Assembly (NCBI GenBank): GCA_023410595.1
Contig: JAEYPO010000001.1
Span: 248,001-312,000, forward strand
From: Bacillota bacterium
GTDB taxonomy: Bacteria; Bacillota; Clostridia; Christensenellales; SZUA-584
Length of the DNA: 64,000 bases
Direction of reading: 5' to 3'
Shown in pieces: positions 16,269-24,569 of the stretch (position 1 is the stretch's first letter; every line of letters begins with the position of its first letter). Below the pieces are notes generated by a model. It ran no database searches, had not been told where the DNA came from, and worked only from the letters and a program-made list of their open reading frames with translations. A program made the position numbers and the translations under genes.

Positions 16269-18380
16269 TTATTCCAGTTTAAACGATTCGCTGGGCGTTT
16301 CGGGATACAGGTCTCTGTTGAAACTCCACCAATTAGGCCCGCGTCCCAGCAGCTCCTTGTCCGTCTTCATGAAGCAGTCAAAGTTGCGCGGCCCGACGTT
16401 TATCGCGTCAAAATGATACCAGCCCGTACCCAGATTTGCAAGCACCCAGTAGTGATGCGTTGTTTTCGTCTTGCTGCCCCAGCGCTCAACGCACATCGTC
16501 TGCGCGCCTATCTCGTTTAAAAGACACCTCGCGGTGGCGTAAAACGTGAAGCAGTCGCCTCTGCCTTCGGTGATGCCGCGATACGCCTCGTAATTGTAGT
16601 CTTCCTTGTTGGAGATGCCGTTGTAATTAATATGAGTGTTGACGTATTTAAACACTGCATACGCCTTCTCGCCAATGGACATATCGGGCGTGGTGATTTC
16701 GGAGAGCGTCTGCTGCGCCGCCTCGTGCAGCTTCTCGTCCGAGACCGTCTGGTCCACGAACGTAAAGCTGCAGGACTGCCGGGTAGTATTGCCCGACGAA
16801 TCCGAGGCGGTATATGTCACCTCATACGTGCCCGCGGCGCTTATATTCACATTGGAGTTGTCAACCTGTACGTCTATCTCCGAATCGCAGTTGTCTTCGG
16901 CAAATACGTCGGCAAAGTAGGCGACGGCCTGACCGATATAAACAAAATGGTCTTTTACGCCGTATAATGCGGGCGCTTCGGTATCGGGATTAAGTATAAG
17001 AGTGGACGTGTATTCCGATTGGTTGCCAGCAGCATCCGTCAGCACGACGGTAACGCTTTGAGAGCTCTGCGAGCTCCAGTCCGGCTCCTGCTTGAAAGAA
17101 TATGCAATCTGCGTATAATCGAACGCGTTGTTAACGAGCTTTTCGGGAGCAATGGGATGCGCTAAATACCACTGCACCTCGGCGGGCTCCGCTTTTGGCG
17201 GCGTGGTATCTACAACCGTTACCCTGGTCGGGTTCCTTTGCCCGTCGAGTATAACCTCCACGTCAAAATCACCGAGCGTATTGGGTATCATCTCGGACGC
17301 GAGCGACGCTGAAGCTTTTCCCGCAGCCTCCGCGAACTCCGCGGCGGCAAGGGGTGTGTTCCTTATCTCCACGGTGATGGGCGCCACATTGGATATGAGC
17401 AGTGAAGCCTTAGCCTCCGCGCTGTTGCCTCCAAGGTCGGTCGCGACGATGACTGCGTCCTGAAACCCTGTCTTCGTGTAATCGGGCTCGGCCGCGAACG
17501 AATACGACAGCGTCGTGGCGTCCTCGGCGGACGCAATGAAGTCTTCCGGTTTCGTCTGGGCTCCCGGCTTTATCTGCACCAGCTTAGCCGTTATCACGGG
17601 GCTTATTGTATCGGCAACAGAAAGAACGGACGTATAGGAAACGCCGTTAACTTCTATCGAAACGTCGTATTGCCCGGGAGAGGTAAGCGGCAGAGAGGAG
17701 ACGTCGGTGAGCAGCGTTGCTTTAAGCGACTTGTCCACGAGAAAATCCTCCAGCGCCGGGGGATTTGTGCCCGCCTCAAACTCAAGCGTATCGACGACAG
17801 CCCGTATATGTAGAGAGGACGTAACGGTCGATGTGTTACCGCTCATGTCCCGAAGCGTTAAAACAACGGAATAATCGCCGACTTTGCCGAACTCGGGCTC
17901 ACGCTGCCACTGTATATTCACCTTATCCTTGTCCGCAAGGTCCGTTATTAGCTTGTCAGGCGTGATTGTATCGTTTATGGATATCGTCAGCTCAACAGGC
18001 TTGGCAGCCGGCGCAACCGTATCCTTCACGACAAGATTGACAAGCCGGTCGCTGCCGTCTACGGATATGTGTATCCAATTGCTTCCCGCCTTTTCTACGT
18101 CTATACGGGATATGTCGGTTAAATACTTTACCGACGAATTGCCGCTTATGGAAAACACCTGTGCCGAAGGCGCGGCGTCCCCCAATTCCACGGCGTATGC
18201 TAAATGTATGTCGGAATAGAGAATGAGCACCACCGCCAGCGCGGCGACGCACAGCACAAGTATGCAGCCGGTAATGTATAAGGCAATGCGCCGCCTGTGT
18301 CGTTTTCTTCTTTTGTTACGCCTTTGCGCCGATCTGTTGCCATAGTCTAAAACAAACGTATTCGATTTTCTTTGTACCAT
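16269..18380 (-). CDS. Membrane-anchored Ig-repeat protein with C-terminal transglutaminase-like domain
   Basis: First gene of the operon, 703 residues. A very basic N-terminus (KRRKRHRRR) precedes one membrane segment (about 33-54), leaving the rest outside. Residues 60-570 hold five or six Ig/HYR-like repeats with the recurring phrases VVDTTPPKA, VLTDAAGNQSEYTST and DSSGNTTRQSCSF. The C-terminus is a transglutaminase/cysteine-protease-like domain with the triad Cys610 (GRGDCFTFY), His643 (TTHHYWVL) and Asp658 (WYHFDAINV). It may cleave or cross-link wall peptides or proteins. Its place at the head of a polymer-acylation operon suggests a wall-linked scaffold. The gene lies 19 bp ahead of the ligase. 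Confidence 0.85.
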   Translation of the reverse strand: MVQRKSNTFVLDYGNRSAQRRNKRRKRHRRRIALYITGCILVLCVAALAVVLILYSDIHLAYAVELGDAAPSAQVFSISGNSSVKYLTDISRIDVEKAGSNWIHISVDGSDRLVNLVVKDTVAPAAKPVELTISINDTITPDKLITDLADKDKVNIQWQREPEFGKVGDYSVVLTLRDMSGNTSTVTSSLHIRAVVDTLEFEAGTNPPALEDFLVDKSLKATLLTDVSSLPLTSPGQYDVSIEVNGVSYTSVLSVADTISPVITAKLVQIKPGAQTKPEDFIASAEDATTLSYSFAAEPDYTKTGFQDAVIVATDLGGNSAEAKASLLISNVAPITVEIRNTPLAAAEFAEAAGKASASLASEMIPNTLGDFDVEVILDGQRNPTRVTVVDTTPPKAEPAEVQWYLAHPIAPEKLVNNAFDYTQIAYSFKQEPDWSSQSSQSVTVVLTDAAGNQSEYTSTLILNPDTEAPALYGVKDHFVYIGQAVAYFADVFAEDNCDSEIDVQVDNSNVNISAAGTYEVTYTASDSSGNTTRQSCSFTFVDQTVSDEKLHEAAQQTLSEITTPDMSIGEKAYAVFKYVNTHINYNGISNKEDYNYEAYRGITEGRGDCFTFYATARCLLNEIGAQTMCVERWGSKTKTTHHYWVLANLGTGWYHFDAINVGPRNFDCFMKTDKELLGRGPNWWSFNRDLYPETPSESFKLE

Positions 18381-18771
18381 ATTTTCATCCGCAAATAATT
18401 ATAATTTGCACCACCAACGATATGCCTGTGATATTCCCTGATATACCGGCAAGCCTCACGACCTTGGCCGTCGCTAAAGCGACGAGGGGACCCTGTAATC
18501 AAAGGCAATTTCAGCAATCAAAAGTATAGCACTTATGACATATCTGTGCAACAACTACGGCGGCACAAGGCAGTAAACTTTACAGAATGATAACAGCTGT
18601 ACTTTATAGCATGTACAGACATGGATTTTTTTGACCGCAAGAATATCCAGCAAAATTTCTAGTCTTTAGTTTCACAGTTAAAATATATCCTACGTTCAAT
18701 AATTTTATCTATTCATGATAATGCATGCCAAGCGTAATATGAGCATATCAAATGATAGGAGGTATCATTGA
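18381..18771. other. Divergent intergenic region with structured leader
   Basis: A gene-free 391-bp spacer between the minus-strand operon and the plus-strand sugar transporter. The part next to the operon (about 18444-18496) is G+C-rich and folds: CGTCGC (18469-18474) pairs with GCGACG (18479-18484). On the minus strand an 11-base match (CGTGAGGCTTG) to the palindromic repeat family sits beside GGGTCCCC. The rest is AT-rich, and no clear promoter for the transporter could be fixed. Confidence 0.5.
18444..18496 (-). repeat. Divergent copy of the palindromic repeat with inserted hairpin
   Basis: Read on the minus strand, GGGTCCCC is followed by the self-pairing stem CGTCGCTTTAGCGACG and then CCAAGGTCGTGAGGCTTG. 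The two outer parts match the repeat consensus and the inner stem looks like an insertion. It sits in the probable 5' leader of the surface-modification operon. Confidence 0.35.
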
Positions 18772-19935
18772 ATGGCAAAAAAGTTGGTTGTATTTTTGCT
18801 CGCGTTCGCCATGGTGGCAGTGATGTTTGCGGCATGCACGCAGGCTCCCGCTCCGGTATCGGAAGCCCCGAAGCCGGATGCTCCGGTATCGGAAGCCCCG
18901 AAGCCGGATGCTCCAGCTGATCCCGCCGAAGGGGGAAAGACTGTAGGGCTGACAATGCCGACGAAATCGCTGCAGAGGTGGAACGAGGACGGCACGAACG
19001 TGAAGGCCGCGCTGGAAGCTGCGGGTTATACGGTTGACCTTCAGTATGCCGATAATACACAGGAAGTACAGAACAGCCAGATCGAGAACCAGATCACGAA
19101 GGGTGTGGACATTCTCGTTATTTCCTCGATCAATGGCGGCTCGCTTGGCGGAGTTCTTGCGCAGGCAAAGGAAAAGAATATTCCGGTTATCGCTTACGAC
19201 AGATTGATAACAGGTACCGACAAGTGCGATTACTATGCCACATTTGACAACTATGGTGTCGGCAAAATGCAGGCCGAAGCCCTTGTGAGTGCGCTGGGCT
19301 TGGATAAAGGAGAAAAGGGTCCGTTCAATATCGAAATATTTGGCGGCTCTCCCGACGACAATAACGCTCATATAATACATAAGGCGCATATGGACGTTAT
19401 ACAGCAGTATCTCGACAGCGGCGCATTGGTTATCACGTCCGGCCAGACGACCATGGAGCAGATAGGTATCCAGGCATGGGATGCTGCTACGGCTCAGGCG
19501 AGAATGGATAACCTGCTTACGGCTTATTATGCCGACAAGGATGTCAAAGGCGTTCTATGCTCGAACGACAGCACCGCGCATGGCGTCATCGCCTCGCTCA
19601 AGGGGTCAGGATACGGCACAGCCGACAAGCCTTACCCGATCGTTACCGGTCAGGACTGCGACAAGATCAACTTAGGGCATGTCGAGCGTGGCGAACAGTA
19701 TATGACCATATTCAAGGATACGCGTATTCTTGCGGATGAGATCGTTAAGATGACGGATTCCGTACTCTCCGGAAAGAAAGTGGAGACAAATACGACATAT
19801 GACAACGGCGTGATAAAAGAAGTGCCCACGTTGGGCTGCACGCTCCAAATGGTGACCAAAGACAACTGGAAAAAGATAGTGATTGATTCCGGATATTACA
19901 AGATAGAAGATATTCCGGTGGAAGAGACTGAGTAA
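18772..19935 (+). CDS. Multiple-monosaccharide ABC transporter substrate-binding lipoprotein (ChvE-like)
   Basis: A 387-residue extracellular sugar-binding lipoprotein. The signal peptide ends at lipobox MFAAC with Cys22. It is followed by a Pro/Ala linker that contains an exact 30-bp tandem duplication (18851-18880 and 18881-18910), then a type-1 periplasmic binding fold (Peripla_BP_4) starting at TVGLTMPTKSLQRWNEDG. The segments ITGTDKCDYYATFDNYGVGKMQ and IFGGSPDDNNAHI match ChvE/MmsE-type proteins that bind arabinose, xylose, galactose or glucose. It is the first gene of a transporter with the ATPase and permease that follow. A terminator-like hairpin after it probably keeps its level above that of the membrane parts. 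AGGAGG precedes ATG 18772. Confidence 0.9.
   Translation: MAKKLVVFLLAFAMVAVMFAACTQAPAPVSEAPKPDAPVSEAPKPDAPADPAEGGKTVGLTMPTKSLQRWNEDGTNVKAALEAAGYTVDLQYADNTQEVQNSQIENQITKGVDILVISSINGGSLGGVLAQAKEKNIPVIAYDRLITGTDKCDYYATFDNYGVGKMQAEALVSALGLDKGEKGPFNIEIFGGSPDDNNAHIIHKAHMDVIQQYLDSGALVITSGQTTMEQIGIQAWDAATAQARMDNLLTAYYADKDVKGVLCSNDSTAHGVIASLKGSGYGTADKPYPIVTGQDCDKINLGHVERGEQYMTIFKDTRILADEIVKMTDSVLSGKKVETNTTYDNGVIKEVPTLGCTLQMVTKDNWKKIVIDSGYYKIEDIPVEETE
18851..18910 (+). repeat. Exact 2 x 30-bp tandem repeat in lipoprotein linker
   Basis: Two identical 30-bp units encode a repeated SEAPKPDAPV-type linker directly after the lipidated cysteine. The length is a multiple of three, so copy-number change would lengthen or shorten the linker without a frameshift. 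Confidence 0.85.
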
Positions 19936-19964
19936 GGCAAGGAAACAAATGAACCTGTAGGTAT

Positions 19965-20051
19965 AAAATGGCGGCAGAGATACTGCCGCCATTTTAGCGG
20001 GGGCAAGCTCCCCGCACAGGGATTATGGGCTTATTTATACCCAAATAAGCC
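19965..20051 (+). terminator. Three consecutive hairpins between binding protein and ATPase genes
   Basis: Hairpin 1 is a perfect 13-bp stem (19965-19977 with 19983-19995, loop AGATA). Hairpin 2 pairs GCGGGG with CCCCGC (about 19997-20015). Hairpin 3 pairs GGCTTATTT (20028-20036) with AAATAAGCC (20043-20051). Hairpin 1 looks like a terminator or mRNA-stabilising element giving more binding protein than membrane components. Confidence 0.7.
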
Positions 20052-20104
20052 TGGGCAGGGGACGAAATTAATGAATCAATATTTTGCGGACAAGGAGTGA
20101 TCGA

Positions 20105-21652
20105 ATGTCGGAGTATATCCTGGAAATGGACGATATTACGAAAGAGTTCCCTGGCGTCGTCGCTCTTAAAGATGTTACCTTTCAGGTAAAAAAAGGCGAA
20201 ATCCATGCGCTGGTCGGTGAGAACGGAGCGGGCAAGTCTACGCTGATGAACGTCTTAAGCGGGATACACCCATACGGCTCGTATACCGGCAACATCATCT
20301 TTAAAGGTACGGAGTGCAGGTTTAGGAACATAAGCGAAAGCGAAGCTGCGGGCATTGCCATTATCCATCAGGAACTGGCATTAAGCCCCTATATGACGAT
20401 AGCGGAAAACATTTTTCTGGGAAATGAAAGAGCGAAAAACGGCGTCATTAACTGGGACGAGACCAACAGAAAAGCTATCGAGCTGATGAAAAAGGTAGGT
20501 CTGAAAGAGAAGCATACCGCGCGGATCAAGGACATAGGCGTCGGTAAACAGCAGCTGGTCGAGATAGCCAAGGCGCTGTCTAAAAACTGCGAACTGCTGA
20601 TACTCGACGAACCGACTGCGGCGCTGAACGATGATGATTCAGACCATCTTCTCTCACTTTTGCAGACACTTAACGAAGAGCATGGCATGACGTGCATACT
20701 CATTTCGCATAAGATCCATGAAGTGATAAAAATAGCGCACAACATAACAGTGCTCAGGGACGGAAAGACGATAGAAACGCTGGACAACAGCGAGCATGTA
20801 AGCGAGGGCGTAATTATCAAGGATATGGTGGGCCGCGAGCTTATGGACCGGTTTCCCAGACACGATGCAAAGATAGGTGAAATTGGGTTTGAAATCAAGG
20901 ATTGGGTGGTGCACGATCCCCTGGATGAGGATAAGGTTGTCATTGATCATGTCAACATCAACGTACGCAAAGGCGAGATAATCGGCCTGGCAGGCCTGAT
21001 GGGCGCGGGCAGGACGGAACTCGCGATGAGCGTTTTTGGAAGGGCGTATGGGAAAAAGATTAGCGGCTCACTGATTAAGGACGGTAAGGAGATTGTGCTG
21101 CGCAAGGTAAGCGATGCGATCTCGAATGGTATCGTATATGTTACCGAGGACAGGAAAACGGCGGGGCTTGTGCTCATACAGGATATTAAAAAGAATATCA
21201 CTCTCGCTAATTTAAAGGCGATCACAAAGGGGTTCGTCGTAAACGAAGACGAGGAGATCGTCATCGGAAAAGACTACAGAGAAAAGCTCAATATCAAGTC
21301 GTCAAGCGTGTTCCAGAAGGCGGGCAACCTTTCTGGAGGAAACCAGCAGAAGGTGGTCTTGAGCAAATGGATATTTGCCGACCCTGAAGTGCTTATACTC
21401 GACGAACCGACAAGGGGCATAGACGTCGGCGCTAAATATGAGATATACAAGATCATCATACAGCTTGCGGAAGCCGGCAAGTGTGTGATCATGATCTCAT
21501 CCGAGCTGCCGGAAATACTGGGAATCACAGACCGCTTATATATCATGAACGAAGGCAGGATCGTCGGTGAGATGGAAACGGAAGAGGCGACGCAGGTGGG
21601 TATCATGTCGACGATAATACAAAGTTCAGACAGAAGCGACAGGGGGAATTAA
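20105..21652 (+). CDS. Sugar ABC transporter ATPase (GguA/MmsA-type, tandem ATPase)
   Basis: A cytosolic tandem ATPase of about 515 residues that drives monosaccharide import. The first half has Walker [11 protein letters not shown], signature region [16 protein letters not shown] and Walker [12 protein letters not shown]. The second half has the degenerate Walker [11 protein letters not shown], signature LSGGNQQKV and Walker [17 protein letters not shown], the typical pattern of the carbohydrate-uptake-2 (CUT2) family. The ATG at 20105 ([10 protein letters not shown]) is chosen because AAGGAG lies 7 bp ahead; an in-frame TTG at 20084 has no ribosome site. It is followed 1 bp later by the permease. 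Xylose, arabinose or galactose are likely substrates, given the binding protein and the xylose isomerase downstream. Confidence 0.92.
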   Translation: MSEYILEMDDITKEFPGVVALKDVTFQVKKGEIHALVGENGAGKSTLMNVLSGIHPYGSYTGNIIFKGTECRFRNISESEAAGIAIIHQELALSPYMTIAENIFLGNERAKNGVINWDETNRKAIELMKKVGLKEKHTARIKDIGVGKQQLVEIAKALSKNCELLILDEPTAALNDDDSDHLLSLLQTLNEEHGMTCILISHKIHEVIKIAHNITVLRDGKTIETLDNSEHVSEGVIIKDMVGRELMDRFPRHDAKIGEIGFEIKDWVVHDPLDEDKVVIDHVNINVRKGEIIGLAGLMGAGRTELAMSVFGRAYGKKISGSLIKDGKEIVLRKVSDAISNGIVYVTEDRKTAGLVLIQDIKKNITLANLKAITKGFVVNEDEEIVIGKDYREKLNIKSSSVFQKAGNLSGGNQQKVVLSKWIFADPEVLILDEPTRGIDVGAKYEIYKIIIQLAEAGKCVIMISSELPEILGITDRLYIMNEGRIVGEMETEEATQVGIMSTIIQSSDRSDRGN

Positions 21653-21653
21653 A

Positions 21654-22877
21654 ATGTACAAGGTAAAAGAATTCGTTAACCGCAACATGCGGCAATATGG
21701 GATGATTATTGCTCTGGTAGTTATCATCGTATTTTTCGGCTTTGCGACAAACGGCAGCCTTATATGGCCAAGAAACGTGTCTATGCTGATACGCCAGAAT
21801 ACCTATGTTATAGTACTCGCGATAGGCATGATGCTCTGCATTCTGACGGGCGGTAACATCGACCTTTCCGTAGGAGCTCTCGTCGCTTTGGTTGGGGCGA
21901 TGTCAGGACTCTTGGCTACGTCGCTTGGATTACCCGATTGGCTGGCGATTATTCTCAGCGTCTTAACGGGACTTGCCGCAGGTATGTGGCAGGGTTTCTG
22001 GATCGCGTTTGTTAAGGTGCCGCCGTTTATTACCACACTGAGCGGTATGATGGTATTCCGGGGCCTCAACAATATCATACTGAAGGGGAATACGCTATCA
22101 CTGCGCGGCGCTTATGAGGTTATCGGCAATGGTTCGCTTCCCGATATCGCTCCAAACAGCTTGCCGGATTTTCTGCACATCGGCGACTTTCTGAACCTGA
22201 AGAACAAGCCCGAATTTCTGAATGTAACGACGCTGATAGTCGGGCTTGCATTGTCTATCGCATATGTATTATTTGTGATTTTGAACAGGAAAAGCAAGCT
22301 CTCGCGCGGATATGAAGTCGCGTCGCTTAAGTCGGTCATCGGAAAGGCCATTGCGATCTTTATTATCATTAACATCTTTTCTTACTGGCTGGCGATGGAC
22401 GAGGGCATACCTATATTGCTGATAATTGCCGCCGTGTTATTTGCGGTATATACGTTTATTACGACCAAGACGATACCCGGACGTCACCTTTATGCGATGG
22501 GAGGCAACATAAAGGCAGCGGAGCTTTCCGGTGTCAACACAAAGAAGATGATGTTCCTTGTGTACTCTAACATGGGACTTTTAGCCGGAATTGCCGGCAT
22601 TGTGGTTTCGGGAAGATCAATGTCCGCATCGCCTATTGCGGGAGTAAACTTTGAGCTTGACGCTATAGGCGCGTGCTTTATAGGCGGCGCTTCCGCGTAC
22701 GGCGGCATAGGGACGATATGGGGCGCGATAGTCGGCGGCTTCATCATGGGCGTCATGAACAACGGCATGTCCATAATAGGCTGGGACGTTTTCCTGCAGC
22801 AGGTATCAAAAGGGCTCGTTGTACTCTTCGCTGTCGCGTTCGATATGTGGTCGAAATCAAAGTCAAAGATCAAGTAG
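21654..22877 (+). CDS. Sugar ABC transporter permease (GguB/MmsB-type)
   Basis: A 407-residue inner-membrane permease of the branched-chain/CUT2 superfamily with about ten hydrophobic segments. Family marks are LTGGNIDLSVGALVALVG near residue 65 and AIGACFIGGASAYGGIGTIWGAIVGGFIMGVMNNGM near the C-terminus. The length near 400, with an extended loop around residues 165-200, fits GguB/MmsB rather than the shorter RbsC. AGGGGGAA precedes ATG 21654. It completes the transporter formed with the two preceding genes, and a GC-rich hairpin follows the stop. Confidence 0.92.
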   Translation: MYKVKEFVNRNMRQYGMIIALVVIIVFFGFATNGSLIWPRNVSMLIRQNTYVIVLAIGMMLCILTGGNIDLSVGALVALVGAMSGLLATSLGLPDWLAIILSVLTGLAAGMWQGFWIAFVKVPPFITTLSGMMVFRGLNNIILKGNTLSLRGAYEVIGNGSLPDIAPNSLPDFLHIGDFLNLKNKPEFLNVTTLIVGLALSIAYVLFVILNRKSKLSRGYEVASLKSVIGKAIAIFIIINIFSYWLAMDEGIPILLIIAAVLFAVYTFITTKTIPGRHLYAMGGNIKAAELSGVNTKKMMFLVYSNMGLLAGIAGIVVSGRSMSASPIAGVNFELDAIGACFIGGASAYGGIGTIWGAIVGGFIMGVMNNGMSIIGWDVFLQQVSKGLVVLFAVAFDMWSKSKSKIK

Positions 22878-22897
22878 TATTTATGGAAAGAATGATA

Positions 22898-22923
22898 GCG
22901 CACTAGGCTTCGGCTTAGTGCTG
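22898..22923 (+). terminator. Hairpin after sugar permease gene
   Basis: GCACTAGGC and GCTTAGTGC pair across a TTCG tetraloop, 20 bp after the permease stop. The T-tract is weak and offset, so its efficiency is uncertain. Confidence 0.6.
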
Positions 22924-23022
22924 TTGTCATTTAAGAAGCATTTTTTTTACTTATAATAGTTTATTTAGCATATTCAGTGCGCTTTATGATACAATGTAGG
23001 TAATTTCACAGCAGGTGCGTAT

Positions 23023-23580
23023 ATGAAAATAAAAAGACGCATAAATAATGGCGCTGACGAGATGATCGTCACATATGATAACAGCCTTGAAGTTGAGACA
23101 TCCCGCTATATACTGCTTAAAAAGATTCTTGAGGACGAGCCCTGCGCTACGCTGATAATTGATACGAATCAGCGGGTAAAGGCACAATCCGTCGAACCTG
23201 TCGAGCGTTACCTCGAAAAGGCGGGTATGGAATATGTCTCCATACCAGTTAAGGCCAACTCCATAAGCTTTTTCGGGCTGAGTCTTAAGATAAAGCGCAA
23301 GCAACGCCAAGAGAAGATGCTGGTCGCAGAGATAACGGGCAAGCAGTTTGGGGAAGAGCTATTCGGCATTTTGGAGAACTATGATATTGCAATCGGGCTC
23401 GGCAGGCAAAAATCGCTCGGCGATATATGCGATAACCTGCGCATAAGCATGGCGGACGTCTTGTTCAACACTGAGTTTTTTACAGAGAGCATATATGATT
23501 CGATAGTCTGTTTATCGCTGAGAAGTACGAAGAACATAGAAAAAATCGCAGAGGCTGCAGCAAATGAAATGGCTTTATAA
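23023..23580 (+). CDS. Unknown protein preceding the sugar-sensing system
   Basis: A 185-residue soluble protein that I do not recognise. It has no signal peptide and no membrane segment. The middle is basic (LKIKRKQRQEKM) and the surroundings are mixed alpha/beta in appearance (CATLIIDTNQRVKA, YDIAIGLGRQKSLGDICDNLRISMADVLF). Its last 17 bp overlap the next gene, the membrane-anchored sugar-binding protein, which ties it to the sensor system. It could be an accessory or adaptor of the xylose-sensing set, but no motif supports a specific role. ATG 23023 sits in a weak ribosome-site context (GCAGGTG). Confidence 0.6.
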   Translation: MKIKRRINNGADEMIVTYDNSLEVETSRYILLKKILEDEPCATLIIDTNQRVKAQSVEPVERYLEKAGMEYVSIPVKANSISFFGLSLKIKRKQRQEKMLVAEITGKQFGEELFGILENYDIAIGLGRQKSLGDICDNLRISMADVLFNTEFFTESIYDSIVCLSLRSTKNIEKIAEAAANEMAL

Positions 23581-24559
23581 AATCGTTCTGATATTGCTTA
23601 TACTCGCGGTCGCGTCATCGGCAGGGTTTATACTGTATCTCTTTAACAAAGTAAACAGCGTTTACGGCGATAAGGCCGCTTACGATCTCGGCAGCGGCTT
23701 TAAGCATTTTTCGCTCATTTTAAATTCCGGTGAAGAGAAATACTGGCAAGACTTTAAAGAAGGAGTTATAGAAGCGGGCAAGGCGTATAACACCGCTACA
23801 GAAGTCCATCTTATCTCCGAGCTGGACAGCGACAACAAAACAGTGGAGTACATTAATATAGCGAACAAGTCCAAGGTCGACGGGATAATAGTAAACGGTG
23901 AGAACACTCCCGACTATCTCGACGCGATACGGGCAATAGCGCAGGGAGGTATAAACATCGTTGTAGGGCGCGTCGAGTCGGTCGACAGCAGCGGGCTGTA
24001 CTACGTAGGCACAAATTTTTACGATTACGGGCAGCAGGCTGCGAAATTGATAGCTCAGGTCGGCGGAAGCAAGAAGCAAACCAATGCTGCCGTCATATTG
24101 CCCGACAAGGAAAGCAGCGGAATGGACGCCCAAAGCAACAATATGCTAAGCGGGCTTAGAAAGGAAATTGAGGGCGGAAAGCAGATAAACGTTCTTTGTA
24201 CGCCTTTGAGAACCAACGACCTTCTTGGAGCGGAAGACCTGACGAAGAGCATACTGTACGAGCATCCCGAAGTGGACGTGATATTCTGCATGAACGCTAA
24301 GGACACCATGGCTGCCGCGAAAGAAATTGTAAGGCGGGCACTCGTCGGAGAGGTAGTGATCGTAGGCACCGACTACACGGACGAGATGAAATACTACATG
24401 GACATAGGCGTTATATACGGCGTTATAGACCGCAACGGGTACAGCGCCGGATATAAAAGCGTGCAGGTTTTGAGCAACGCCGCAAATACGTTTCAGACAG
24501 ACTGCGTATACATTGATACCGAAATCGTGACAATGATAAACGCTGAACAGAAACAATAA
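23564..24559 (+). CDS. Membrane-anchored sugar-binding sensor protein (XylFII-like)
   Basis: A 331-residue protein with one uncleaved-looking N-terminal membrane segment (about 5-27) and an extracellular Peripla_BP_4 domain beginning at FKHFSLILNSGEEKYWQDFKEG. It lacks a lipobox and ABC partners, and the next two genes encode a histidine kinase and an AraC-type regulator. This arrangement matches the XylFII-LytS-YesN three-component system of Clostridium beijerinckii, where the anchored binding protein senses D-xylose and controls the kinase. The ligand here is inferred to be xylose or a related pentose. It overlaps the preceding unknown gene by 17 bp. Confidence 0.82.
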   Translation: MKWLYKIVLILLILAVASSAGFILYLFNKVNSVYGDKAAYDLGSGFKHFSLILNSGEEKYWQDFKEGVIEAGKAYNTATEVHLISELDSDNKTVEYINIANKSKVDGIIVNGENTPDYLDAIRAIAQGGINIVVGRVESVDSSGLYYVGTNFYDYGQQAAKLIAQVGGSKKQTNAAVILPDKESSGMDAQSNNMLSGLRKEIEGGKQINVLCTPLRTNDLLGAEDLTKSILYEHPEVDVIFCMNAKDTMAAAKEIVRRALVGEVVIVGTDYTDEMKYYMDIGVIYGVIDRNGYSAGYKSVQVLSNAANTFQTDCVYIDTEIVTMINAEQKQ

Positions 24560-24569
24560 TAAGGCTGAT

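Noticed and set aside
18444..18496. Possible c-di-GMP, c-di-AMP or other known riboswitch
   Set aside because: The conserved core sequences of these classes were not found on either strand; kept only as an unassigned structured leader.
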